Shown here one piece after another: positions 1 through 6,158 of a stretch of 19,161 bases of DNA. The notes beneath the pieces were generated by a model. The model had not been told where the DNA came from and did no database searches. It saw nothing but the letters and a program-made list of their open reading frames with translations. The stretch's first letter is position 1. Each line of letters begins with the position of its first letter. The translations under genes were made by a program, and so were the position numbers. This stretch comes from Flemingiibacterium sp045649205. GTDB lineage: Bacteria > Bacillota > Clostridia > Oscillospirales > CAG-272. The stretch is taken from the NCBI GenBank assembly GCA_045649205.1, contig JAZRPJ010000069.1, positions 1-19,161 of the forward strand. The letters run 5' to 3'.

Positions 1-1321
1 AAGCATCTCCGTCGTGAATCAGACGCTTTGGGTCATTTTCGCGAAGGAATTTGAGCATTTCTACATAATTCTTACAGAAGCCGCTTTCATTGCCCTTTGA
101 CCATGCGAAAATGCAGGCGTGGTTTTTGTCGCGGTGATAGGACCTTGAGATGCGGTCTATGAAGGTATCAAGCCATTCCGGGAGGTTTCCGATCCAATCA
201 TCCGGGAAATCCAGCATATCGTATCCGTAACCGCGAGCCGAATTTCTCAAGGCAAATCCGTGGGTCTCCACATCGGATTCAAGCATTACATAAAGACCGA
301 TCTCATCGCACATATTGAGAAATTTCGGATGGGGCGGATAGTGAGAGGTGCGAACAGCATTAATGTTCATCTGCTTCATGAGCTTAAGGTCGGAAAGTAT
401 ATCTTCCTCGGTCATGCACCAACCGTTTTCCGGGTGAGTGTCGTGATGGTTTACTCCCTTGATCTTGACCGGTACACCGTTGACGCAGAAGGCAGATTCT
501 TCGTTTATACTGTATGTGACAAAGCCCACCTTTTGCTCGATTATTTCTCCCGCGTACTCAAATACGAGGCGGTAAAGATAAGGCTTTTCTGCATTCCAAA
601 GTGTGGGATTTTCAACGGTAAAGACTGCTCCGTTTTCCGCATTCGCGGTGCCAAGAAGCCTATCGCCGTCATAGAGAGAAACTTTAGCATTGCCATTAAA
701 TTCGGAATTTATTTTATTGCCGTCAGTTGTGATTTTAATATCGGTAAGGTGTCCCTTTGGACGGGAGAGAATATATACATCGCGGAAGATACCGCTGTAT
801 CTTATCTGATCCTGATCCTCAAGATAACTTCCGGAACACCATTTTCTTACCTTTACAAGAATTCTGTTTATACCGGCGGTGATATAGTCGGAAATATCAA
901 ACTCCGACTGAAGACGTGAGCCCTGACTGTAGCCAACATAATTGCCGTTTATGAACAGCTCTAAATTCGATGAAACACCCTCGAAAACCACATAATGCCG
1001 TCTGTCGGTTTCAGTGATCGTAAATTCACGCATATACACACCCATAGGATTTTCGGTGGGTACGTACGGTGGGTCAACGGGGTAAGGGTAGTGCGAATTA
1101 AGATAGTTCGGATAGCCGTAGCCGTGAAGCTGCCAGCAGGATGGAACAGGGATAGTATCCCAATCTGAAATTACAGTATCTTCCTTATAATCGGCATCGT
1201 AGTATTTGAAATTCCATTCGCCGTTAAGGGATATATATGCACCTTCGTTTGCGGGGATGTAGTAAGACCGCTCTGGGCAACGGTTTTCTTTTATATGGTT
1301 TAAATTTTCGTAAAATCTCAT
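1..1321 (-). CDS. GH2 beta-galactosidase family glycoside hydrolase, partial (N-terminal 440 residues)
   Basis: The protein is read from the complement, starting at ATG 1321-1319 (MRFYENLNHIKENRCPERSYY) after a GGAAGG ribosome binding site; the reading frame is still open at the left edge. The order of parts is typical of GH2: a jelly-roll sugar-binding domain (about residues 30-200, with LNGEWNF, PVPSCWQ and GVYMREF), an immunoglobulin-like domain (about 200-300), then the start of the TIM barrel with GVNHHDTHPENG and the acid/base motif WSKGNESG (Glu at about residue 412, near base 88). In family terms this enzyme removes terminal beta-galactose or a related sugar; the catalytic nucleophile would lie beyond the window. 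No signal peptide is visible, so it probably works in the cytoplasm. It is last in a minus-strand row with the two TIM-barrel proteins and nagAB, 62 bases after its neighbour, and may also have its own promoter. The family call is secure; the exact substrate (beta-galactoside or beta-glucuronide) is not. Confidence 0.93.
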   Translation of the reverse strand, partial: MRFYENLNHIKENRCPERSYYIPANEGAYISLNGEWNFKYYDADYKEDTVISDWDTIPVPSCWQLHGYGYPNYLNSHYPYPVDPPYVPTENPMGVYMREFTITETDRRHYVVFEGVSSNLELFINGNYVGYSQGSRLQSEFDISDYITAGINRILVKVRKWCSGSYLEDQDQIRYSGIFRDVYILSRPKGHLTDIKITTDGNKINSEFNGNAKVSLYDGDRLLGTANAENGAVFTVENPTLWNAEKPYLYRLVFEYAGEIIEQKVGFVTYSINEESAFCVNGVPVKIKGVNHHDTHPENGWCMTEEDILSDLKLMKQMNINAVRTSHYPPHPKFLNMCDEIGLYVMLESDVETHGFALRNSARGYGYDMLDFPDDWIGNLPEWLDTFIDRISRSYHRDKNHACIFAWSKGNESGFCKNYVEMLKFLRENDPKRLIHDGDA

Positions 1322-1352
1322 TTTGACCTTCCAAATTTCTTGTAATACAACA

Positions 1353-1381
1353 ATTATACCATACTTTCCATCTGTTGCCGA
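1353..1381 (-). promoter_or_regulatory. Candidate internal promoter for the GH2 gene
   Basis: On the minus strand there is TATAAT (1358-1353) preceded by TGG, an extended -10 element, and TCGGCA (1381-1376) 17 bases upstream as a weak -35. The start codon is at 1321. No terminator separates the GH2 gene from the gene before it, so this would add expression to read-through rather than replace it. The -35 box overlaps the stop region of the preceding gene. Confidence 0.42.
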
Positions 1382-1383
1382 TT

Positions 1384-2349
1384 TTATTTACAATCGGGAT
1401 AAATCTTTCTCTTACCGCAGCCGAAGAACCATGCATCGCTCTTAAGAGCGAGGAGGCTGTCAGGCGTTGTCATGACCCAAGGTGCAGTGATGTACCCGCG
1501 AACATTATCGGGGGTGTTGAAGGTTTCCTTGCAGTAACGCATTGTCTGCTCCGGATTGGCTCTGTCAAGGTATGAGGAAACAGTTGGAACCTGCTCATAT
1601 CCCCATTGGTCCATTAAATCGTATACGCCGATTCTGCCTGAATGGGAGTACATAGCCTCGGAATCATGGTAATCGGGAGATACCAGACCGTAGTACCAGT
1701 TGGAGAGTAAAACATCCTTCGGAACATTGTTTCTGAAGTCCTTTTCGCCGCCGAAGGTCTTTACAAGATTGGGATCCAGCCACATCCAGGGACGGACCCC
1801 CTTATTACGGCATGTCTTAAAGAGGTCGTTTGCGTTTTCTATCAGCTTGTCTGCGCTGCGTACGACGGAAACCGGGAAGCCCTCTACGAGCTGATCCTCA
1901 ACGGTTTCTTCCTCAAGACCAAGGTGGAAAAATTCGGGCTTGCCAAACAGCTCGATAGTTTCTTCAACCACATCACGGCAGAACTGCTCGTATTCCGGAG
2001 TACCTACTTTATATACGTAATCCTTCATCCAGCCGTTGTGGCAACAGGAGAAATTGTATTTCGGGAGTGGGGTGATACCAAGCTCACGAATACGGGCAAG
2101 ATCTTCCTTGAACTCTTCCTGGGACCAGGTTCCGTCAATGGCCATCTCGGGATGGGATTTCAGAAATACGCCCTCTCCCATGTCAATAAGCAAGGTATTT
2201 ATTCCGCATTCAGGAAGAAAGCTTGTTATCTTAACCCAGGTTTCCTTGTCGCAAAGCATAGATGAATGATAACTATTTGTTCCGGGACGACTCCACATAT
2301 TCGAACCGAGATGAAGAAGCATAGCCCACATTTTACTGTTATTGTTCAT
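1384..2349 (-). CDS. Uncharacterised TIM-barrel-like, GH20-reminiscent protein, copy A
   Basis: This 321-residue protein has no signal peptide or membrane segment, so it is probably cytoplasmic. I recognise it as one of a group usually annotated only as hypothetical or Tat-pathway proteins; no activity is known to me. The sequence alternates beta strands and helices like a (beta/alpha)8 barrel: NTLLIDMGEGV (51-61), ITPLPKYNFS (92-101), HLGLEEE (142-148), VRPWMWLD (185-192), VLLSNWYYG and a late YITAPW. The His-x-Gly-x followed by acidic residues resembles the HxGGDE catalytic motif of GH20 hexosaminidases, with the acidic pair one residue further along. It is a paralogue of the gene immediately upstream (23-base gap), about half identical overall and more so in the first 150 residues. 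The start has AAGGTGG upstream. Position beside nagA, nagB and a GH2 enzyme suggests a role in amino-sugar glycan breakdown; this is inference. Confidence 0.85.
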   Translation of the reverse strand: MNNNSKMWAMLLHLGSNMWSRPGTNSYHSSMLCDKETWVKITSFLPECGINTLLIDMGEGVFLKSHPEMAIDGTWSQEEFKEDLARIRELGITPLPKYNFSCCHNGWMKDYVYKVGTPEYEQFCRDVVEETIELFGKPEFFHLGLEEETVEDQLVEGFPVSVVRSADKLIENANDLFKTCRNKGVRPWMWLDPNLVKTFGGEKDFRNNVPKDVLLSNWYYGLVSPDYHDSEAMYSHSGRIGVYDLMDQWGYEQVPTVSSYLDRANPEQTMRYCKETFNTPDNVRGYITAPWVMTTPDSLLALKSDAWFFGCGKRKIYPDCK

Positions 2350-2372
2350 TGTAACGATCCACCTTAAAAAAC

Positions 2373-3410
2373 TTATTTCACATCGGGGTATACGCTCTCT
2401 TTAGCGGTCTTGAAGAGCCAAGCCTCACTTTTTAAAGAGTAAATAGCATCCGGGTCGGTCAGACACCATGGAGTTGCAATATAGCCGAGGATGTTTTTCT
2501 GGTTTTCGAGATTGTTCTTGCAGTAGTTCATTGCCTGTGCAGCACTGGCGTATATACCGAAATAGGTAGTGCAGGTGGGAACATGCTCGTATCCGCGCTT
2601 GTCAAGCTCATGGTAAAGCTGTACCTTTTCGGGATTCCTGTAAATTGCACTGGGAGTCATTCTTATTTTGCTTGCCTGCTGATCCTTATTAGGAACAGAG
2701 GGATAATCAAGAGAAAGATTTCCGCCGTACAGGTTAGAGATGAGAACTTCCTTCGGGACATTTGCAAAGAAGCTTTCAACGCCGCCAAAGCACTCTGTGA
2801 CAGTGGTATCAAGCCACATCCAGGGGCGTACGCCGTTATCGAGGCAAGTCTTGAAAAGTATATTTGCATCGGCGATCATTGTTGGGGCATTACGTACGAT
2901 AGTAACGGGAAAATATTCCTGATTGCCCGCATTTTCGTCCTGAAGACCAAGGTGAAAATATTTCGGCTTATCGAAAAGCTCAATGGTTTCGGTGATAATA
3001 TCGCGGCAGAAGTCATGGTATTCCTTTGAGCTTACCATGTAGCTGTAATTCTTCATCCAGGCGTTATGGGCGCAGGAAAAATTGAACTTTGGCAGAGGAG
3101 TGATTCCGAGGCTGCGGATATGATCAAGCTCCGCCTTGAACTCCTCCTTGCTCCAGGAGCCTTCAATGGCGAGCTCGGGATGAGAATCAAGCACTACGCC
3201 CTCACCCATGTCGATAAGCAGGGTGTTGATTCCGCATTCGGGGAGAAAATCCACAATGGCACGGAAAGTAGCCTTGTCGCAGTACATGGTTTCATGGTAT
3301 GGGAGTGTGTCCTGGGTAAAGCGCTTTTTTTCGCCGGGCTTGCTCCACATATTGGAGCCGAGGTGGATGAGCATTGTCCACATCATTTCGGGGGCTGTAT
3401 TCTGTTTCAT
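2373..3410 (-). CDS. Uncharacterised TIM-barrel-like, GH20-reminiscent protein, copy B
   Basis: This 345-residue paralogue of the next gene shares MLIHLGSNMWSKPG near the start, FLPECGINTLLIDMGEG (55-71), LGITPLPKFNFSCAHN (101-116), FHLGLQDE (152-159) and RPWMWLD (195-201). It differs by an insert of about 15 residues around 240-260 (NKDQQASKIRMTPSAIY) and by Gln-Asp-Glu where copy A has Glu-Glu-Glu, so two acidic positions are kept and one is not. No signal peptide is visible. It is first in its transcription unit, read from two tandem TTGACA/TACAAT promoters, with AAAGGA about 10 bases before the ATG. Its likely role is a cytoplasmic glycosidase or other sugar-active barrel enzyme acting with nagA and nagB. 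The fold assignment comes from motif reading only, and no function is assigned. Confidence 0.85.
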   Translation of the reverse strand: MKQNTAPEMMWTMLIHLGSNMWSKPGEKKRFTQDTLPYHETMYCDKATFRAIVDFLPECGINTLLIDMGEGVVLDSHPELAIEGSWSKEEFKAELDHIRSLGITPLPKFNFSCAHNAWMKNYSYMVSSKEYHDFCRDIITETIELFDKPKYFHLGLQDENAGNQEYFPVTIVRNAPTMIADANILFKTCLDNGVRPWMWLDTTVTECFGGVESFFANVPKEVLISNLYGGNLSLDYPSVPNKDQQASKIRMTPSAIYRNPEKVQLYHELDKRGYEHVPTCTTYFGIYASAAQAMNYCKNNLENQKNILGYIATPWCLTDPDAIYSLKSEAWLFKTAKESVYPDVK

Positions 3411-3465
3411 ATGTAACTTATCCTTTCAGTCAAATAGCGGCATACAATAATTTTACTACAGTTAA

Positions 3466-3494
3466 ATTGTACCAGCAGGTTTAAGCATTGTCAA
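3466..3494 (-). promoter_or_regulatory. Promoter P2 of the TIM-barrel/GH2 operon
   Basis: TTGACA (complement of 3494-3489) and TACAAT (complement of 3471-3466) are separated by exactly 17 bases. Transcription would start near 3459, about 49 bases before the ATG at 3410. It is the downstream one of two promoters with the same hexamers and spacing. Confidence 0.75.
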
Positions 3495-3522
3495 TGAAAT
3501 GTCCGAAATCGGTTATTATTGT

Positions 3523-3564
3523 GCGTTTTTTCGCTGAGCTTACATAATATTGTAGCGTTTTTCG
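3523..3564. repeat. Direct repeat GCGTTTTT(T)CG, possible operator
   Basis: GCGTTTTTTCG at 3523-3533 and GCGTTTTTCG at 3555-3564 are direct repeats with start points 32 bases apart, about three helical turns. One lies inside promoter P1 and the other between P1 and P2. The ten bases AAAAAACGCA on the minus strand (3522-3531) also occur in the AraC-type operator half-site at 7018-7027. The shared 10-mer is seen directly; a shared regulator is inference. Confidence 0.4.
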
Positions 3565-3577
3565 ATCCGGTTGTCAA
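3549..3577 (-). promoter_or_regulatory. Promoter P1 of the TIM-barrel/GH2 operon
   Basis: TTGACA (complement of 3577-3572) and TACAAT (complement of 3554-3549) are 17 bases apart, 83 bases upstream of P2. The spacer contains GAAAAACGC, a motif repeated 32 bases further downstream, so a regulator could bind within this promoter. Confidence 0.75.
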
Positions 3578-3593
3578 TATATTTCGGGCGAAA

Positions 3594-3655
3594 GCAAGGA
3601 AACAAACAAGGATTGTTGTCCGTCGCGAACTGACAATTCCTGTTTGTTTTCTTGC
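3594..3655. terminator. Long imperfect hairpin after nagB (terminator-like)
   Basis: GCAAG (3594-3598) pairs with CTTGC (3651-3655), and AAACAAACA (3600-3608) with TGTTTGTTT (3641-3649); GGA/TCC and GACAA/TTGTC continue inward with small bulges. It begins only six bases after the nagB stop codon, where a terminator is expected. However, the base run that follows on the minus strand (TTTCGCCC) has only three Ts, so intrinsic termination may be weak. It could instead protect the 3' end of the nagAB message. Confidence 0.5.
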
Positions 3656-3660
3656 CATAA

Positions 3661-4401
3661 TCAGAAATTAAAGTTTACCACCTTTGAGGCAGAGTCGCTG
3701 TCAATGTAGAGAATAAAGTTGGGGTGCTCTTTGAGAAGGGTCGCAGGAACATCGGGGGTGGTTACCTCAGTCTTAAGGGTCTTTTCAACCGCATTAGCCT
3801 TGACAGCATAGGGGACGCATGAAATGATCTCGCGGCACTGCATGATCTGCCAGGTCGTCATGGATACAGCCTGTTTCGGAACGTCGTCGATGGTGGGGAA
3901 CCAGCCTTCACCCATCTGCTGGCGCTTGCAGGCATCATCAAGATTAACAACGATGTAAGCCTCACGGGTGTCGAAGTTAGCCGGAGGATCGTTGAATGCA
4001 ATATGAGTGTTTTCGCCGATGCCGATAAGACCAATGTCGATTTCGTCGCTGCGGAGTTTTGCGGTGATATCCGCAATGCCCTCGGGAGTTCCGTCAACAA
4101 AGTTTACGGAACGCAGAGGCATAGGGAGCTTATCAACAAAACGTTCTTTAAGATACTTTCTGAAGCTTGCACCGTGAGTGATGGGAAGTCCTACATACTC
4201 ATCGAGATGGAACATATCAACTACACTCCAATTGATCTTTTCGCGTGTAAGGGCATCGAGCGTGTCAAACTGGGACGCACCGGTGGAAAGGACGATGCGT
4301 GCATGACCTTTCTCTGCGATAACGGAATTGATTCTTGATGCCACGTACTTTGCGGCACTTGCTCCGAGTGCGGCTTTGTCTTTGCAAATTCTGATTTCCA
4401 T
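3661..4401 (-). CDS. nagB: Glucosamine-6-phosphate deaminase (short NagB type)
   Basis: The enzyme converts glucosamine-6-phosphate to fructose-6-phosphate and ammonia in the cytoplasm, the last step of GlcNAc use. Its 246 residues match the short family form without the extra C-terminal segment of the E. coli enzyme. Visible motifs are the phosphate-binding LSTGAS (38-43), DEY (67-69, including the ring-opening/isomerisation Asp), and GIGENTHIAFNDP (127-139) with the catalytic His133. Most relatives have Gly where this protein has Thr132 (ENGH), and Asp replaces the Glu of the E. coli FNEP motif; the same change is common in this subgroup. The start at 4401 has GGAAGG seven bases upstream. 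It lies 62 bases after nagA in the same direction, across an 18-base tandem repeat. Relatives include 6-phosphogluconolactonase, but the neighbour nagA makes NagB the better choice. Confidence 0.92.
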   Translation of the reverse strand: MEIRICKDKAALGASAAKYVASRINSVIAEKGHARIVLSTGASQFDTLDALTREKINWSVVDMFHLDEYVGLPITHGASFRKYLKERFVDKLPMPLRSVNFVDGTPEGIADITAKLRSDEIDIGLIGIGENTHIAFNDPPANFDTREAYIVVNLDDACKRQQMGEGWFPTIDDVPKQAVSMTTWQIMQCREIISCVPYAVKANAVEKTLKTEVTTPDVPATLLKEHPNFILYIDSDSASKVVNFNF

Positions 4402-4414
4402 AAATTTTCCTTCC

Positions 4415-4450
4415 TTTGTATATGAATTATATTTTGTATATGAATTATAT
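4415..4450. repeat. Perfect 18-bp tandem duplication between nagA and nagB
   Basis: TTTGTATATGAATTATAT occurs twice, head to tail, at 4415-4432 and 4433-4450. It lies just upstream of the nagB ribosome binding site, within the 62-base nagA-nagB spacer. The repeat is AT-rich and exact, so it is a candidate for slipped-strand copy-number change. Confidence 0.95.
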
Positions 4451-4463
4451 TATTAACTTAAAT

Positions 4464-5627
4464 TTATTTTATAGGATTTCCGCCGACGATGACATTTTTA
4501 ATATTAACATTGTCATCAAAGATTACGATATCCGCGTCAAATCCTGCTTCAAGCTTACCTTTTTTCTTAAGTCCGAGAAGCTTTGCAGGATGCTCGCACA
4601 TCATAGCAATTGCTTCGGGGAAGGTGCAGCCGGCTTTTTGTACCATTGTGCGTACAAGTCTATCGGTTGTTGCAACGCTTCCGGCAAAGCAGGATCGGTC
4701 GAGAACCTTTGCGATTCCGTCTTCGATAATGCAGGGAAGCCCTTCGCCATACCGTCCGAGGTGAGAGGGACCTTCGGGCATATCAGCGCCGCGCATAGCG
4801 TCGGTGACGAGCATGAGGCGATCTTTTCCGGCGAGCTTTATTATCATTTTGAGAAGCTCCGGCGGGAGATGAGAGCCGTCTGCGATGATTTCGAGCTGTA
4901 GTCCGTCGATTAAGTAACCGGCTTCAACTGTGCCGAGAATACGGTAACCGTCACGGCGTGTGATCGTGGACATTCCGGAATAGAAATGAGTGAGGCAGGA
5001 AGCACCGCTTTCGTAAGCACGGCGAACGGTTTCATAGTCTGCCTCAGTGTGACCGAGAGAGGCGACGACACCGTGCTTTACAAGTGCTTTTATAAAACGT
5101 TCACTGCCTTCAAGCTCGGGAGCAAGGGACCATTTAGCGATATGTCCTTCGCCCATAGCGAGGATCTCTTCGTATTCCTCCGGTTTTGGTGGATAGATGT
5201 AGCTCGGAGGCTGTGCACCTGCCTGCGAGAGGGCGAAGTTTGGACCTTCCATATGTAAACCCACAAAATTCGGAAGTCCGTTTTTGCCGGATTCCAGGGT
5301 AAGTGCCTTGTAATCAATGACGGTCTGTTTGAGTGTATCGAAGGCACAGGACAAGGTAGTAGGGCAGATTGAAGTCGTGCCGTGCTTAAGGTGAGTCTGT
5401 GCGGCGATACGCATAGGCTCGATTCCGTCGTCCATAAAGTCAGCGTTGCCGCCGCCGTGAACGTGAGTGTCAATAAATCCGGGGGAAACATAGTTGCCGC
5501 CGGCATCTATCTCATGATCAAAGGGCAGGTTGTCCTCTGTTATAGCGGAAATGGTTCCGTTTTCAATATAAATATTTCCGCCGGTAATCTCTTTACCTAT
5601 AATTTTTCCGTTTGTTATTTTAAGCAT
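4464..5627 (-). CDS. nagA: N-acetylglucosamine-6-phosphate deacetylase
   Basis: This metal-dependent amidohydrolase removes acetate from GlcNAc-6-phosphate, giving glucosamine-6-phosphate for NagB, in the cytoplasm. The 387-residue length is normal. Motifs in order are the metal-binding HVHGGG (55-60), HMEGP with metal ligand Glu127, LGHT (His193), LTHFYSGM (His214; relatives usually have HLFNAM), DGSHLPP (His253), and the catalytic Asp276 in VTDAM. The start at 5627 follows AAGGAG with a spacing of about seven bases, and a TTGACT/TATAAT promoter sits 38-66 bases upstream, so nagA heads the nagAB unit. No transporter or GlcNAc kinase/PTS gene is in the window, so the source of GlcNAc-6-P is not shown here. 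Confidence 0.96.
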   Translation of the reverse strand: MLKITNGKIIGKEITGGNIYIENGTISAITEDNLPFDHEIDAGGNYVSPGFIDTHVHGGGNADFMDDGIEPMRIAAQTHLKHGTTSICPTTLSCAFDTLKQTVIDYKALTLESGKNGLPNFVGLHMEGPNFALSQAGAQPPSYIYPPKPEEYEEILAMGEGHIAKWSLAPELEGSERFIKALVKHGVVASLGHTEADYETVRRAYESGASCLTHFYSGMSTITRRDGYRILGTVEAGYLIDGLQLEIIADGSHLPPELLKMIIKLAGKDRLMLVTDAMRGADMPEGPSHLGRYGEGLPCIIEDGIAKVLDRSCFAGSVATTDRLVRTMVQKAGCTFPEAIAMMCEHPAKLLGLKKKGKLEAGFDADIVIFDDNVNIKNVIVGGNPIK

Positions 5628-5664
5628 ATACCTATCTCCTTTTGAACCGTAACGTTTAATTTTA

Positions 5665-5693
5665 ATTATACATTAATAATTGTCAATAGTCAA
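5665..5693 (-). promoter_or_regulatory. Promoter of nagAB
   Basis: On the minus strand TTGACT (5693-5688) and TATAAT (5670-5665) are separated by 17 bases. Transcription would start near 5658, leaving a leader of about 30 bases with AAGGAG before the nagA ATG. No inverted repeat typical of a GntR-type NagR operator is visible around it. Confidence 0.75.
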
Positions 5694-5746
5694 CTGTTTT
5701 ATAAAATATTGCAAAACTATTATAAAAAAGTGTATATTTGGAATAT

Positions 5747-5772
5747 AATTGGGGGGAAATACCCCAATTTTT
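5747..5772 (+). terminator. Hairpin followed by a T run between nagA and tRNA-Arg
   Basis: AATTGGGG (5747-5754) pairs with CCCCAATT (5762-5769) around a 7-base loop, and on the plus strand five Ts follow (5768-5772). It looks like a small rightward intrinsic terminator, but there is no rightward gene before it. It may insulate the tRNA promoter from stray transcription, or be an operator. Confidence 0.4.
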
Positions 5773-5843
5773 GAAACTTATTATCAATATTATGCCGAGA
5801 CCATGGTGTGAAAAAAGTTTTTCTAAAAATTCCCGAAAAGCTA

Positions 5844-5872
5844 TTGACAAGCGACAAAAAATGTGATATACT
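5844..5872 (+). promoter_or_regulatory. Consensus promoter of tRNA-Arg
   Basis: TTGACA (5844-5849) and TATACT (5867-5872) are separated by 17 bases. Transcription would start near 5879, about 18 bases before the mature tRNA 5' end, at the base of a short leader hairpin. Confidence 0.85.
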
Positions 5873-5879
5873 ATATTAG

Positions 5880-5893
5880 TCACCGAGAGGTGA
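5880..5893 (+). other. Leader hairpin with GAGA tetraloop in the tRNA precursor
   Basis: TCACC (5880-5884) pairs with GGTGA (5889-5893) around a GAGA loop of the stable GNRA class. Only three bases separate it from the first base of the tRNA, so it forms most of the predicted 5' leader that RNase P removes. Confidence 0.5.
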
Positions 5894-5896
5894 TAT

Positions 5897-5972
5897 GCGC
5901 TTGTAGCTCAGTGGATAGAGTGCCCGGCTACGAACCGGTAGGTCGCAGGTTCGAATCCTGCCAGGCGCGCCA
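5897..5972 (+). tRNA. tRNA-Arg (anticodon ACG)
   Basis: The 76-base cloverleaf has CCA encoded at its 3' end (5970-5972). The acceptor stem GCGCTTG pairs with CAGGCGC (one G-U pair), the D arm is GCTC/GAGT, the anticodon loop CTACGAA carries ACG, and the T arm is GCAGG-TTCGAAT-CCTGC. The first anticodon-stem pair is a C-U mismatch, which I judge tolerable. The gene has its own consensus promoter and is followed by a strong terminator, so it is a single-gene unit. The A of ACG is expected to be edited to inosine for reading CGU, CGC and CGA codons. Confidence 0.97.
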
Positions 5973-5975
5973 ACA

Positions 5976-6012
5976 AAAATACGGGACGGCATTGCCGTCC
6001 CGTATTTTTTTT
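5976..6012 (+). terminator. Rho-independent terminator of tRNA-Arg
   Basis: ACGGGACGG (5981-5989) pairs perfectly with CCGTCCCGT (5995-6003) around a short loop, followed by eight Ts (6005-6012). The A-rich left flank allows the stem to extend further. It starts about ten bases after the CCA end. Confidence 0.95.
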
Positions 6013-6158
6013 CAGTCCGACCGGTGGGAGTAAAGCTCGATGCAAGGACACAGCAGAGAAACACGTACTACTGGCGATATCGTCCTTGCGCAGATGCGCG
6101 GTAGCGAATCTGCTGAAGGTCTTCGAATCCTGCCAAGGGTGCTTTTCCTTTTTTAATA
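6013..6158. other. Gene-poor stretch with tRNA T-arm copy and a hairpin
   Basis: No convincing gene is present. TTCGAATCCTGCCA at 6122-6135 is an exact copy of tRNA-Arg bases 5950-5963, 172 bases away, but the flanks cannot fold into a tRNA. GCAGAT (6090-6095) pairs with ATCTGC (6108-6113), with an inner CGC/GCG. GCAAGGAC (6042-6049) is complementary to GTCCTTGC (6082-6089). The stretch could be a tRNA relic or an attachment-site scar left by an integrated element. A 38-codon open frame (6040-6156) begins after GGGAG, but I do not call it a gene. Confidence 0.5.

Noticed and set aside
260..919. Long plus-strand open frame of 219 codons
   Set aside because: It is the complement of the GH2 gene, whose minus-strand translation shows clear GH2 domains and motifs.
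3661..4401. 6-phosphogluconolactonase instead of NagB
   Set aside because: DEY, GIGENTHIAFND and the position directly after nagA fit glucosamine-6-phosphate deaminase better.
5709..5716. TTTTGCAA on the minus strand upstream of the nagA -35, resembling part of the AraC half-site
   Set aside because: Only eight bases match, there is no second half-site at 21 bp, and the region is very AT-rich.
6040..6156. Plus-strand open frame of 38 codons after GGGAG
   Set aside because: It has no promoter after the tRNA terminator, overlaps the tRNA T-arm copy and hairpins, and its peptide resembles nothing I know.
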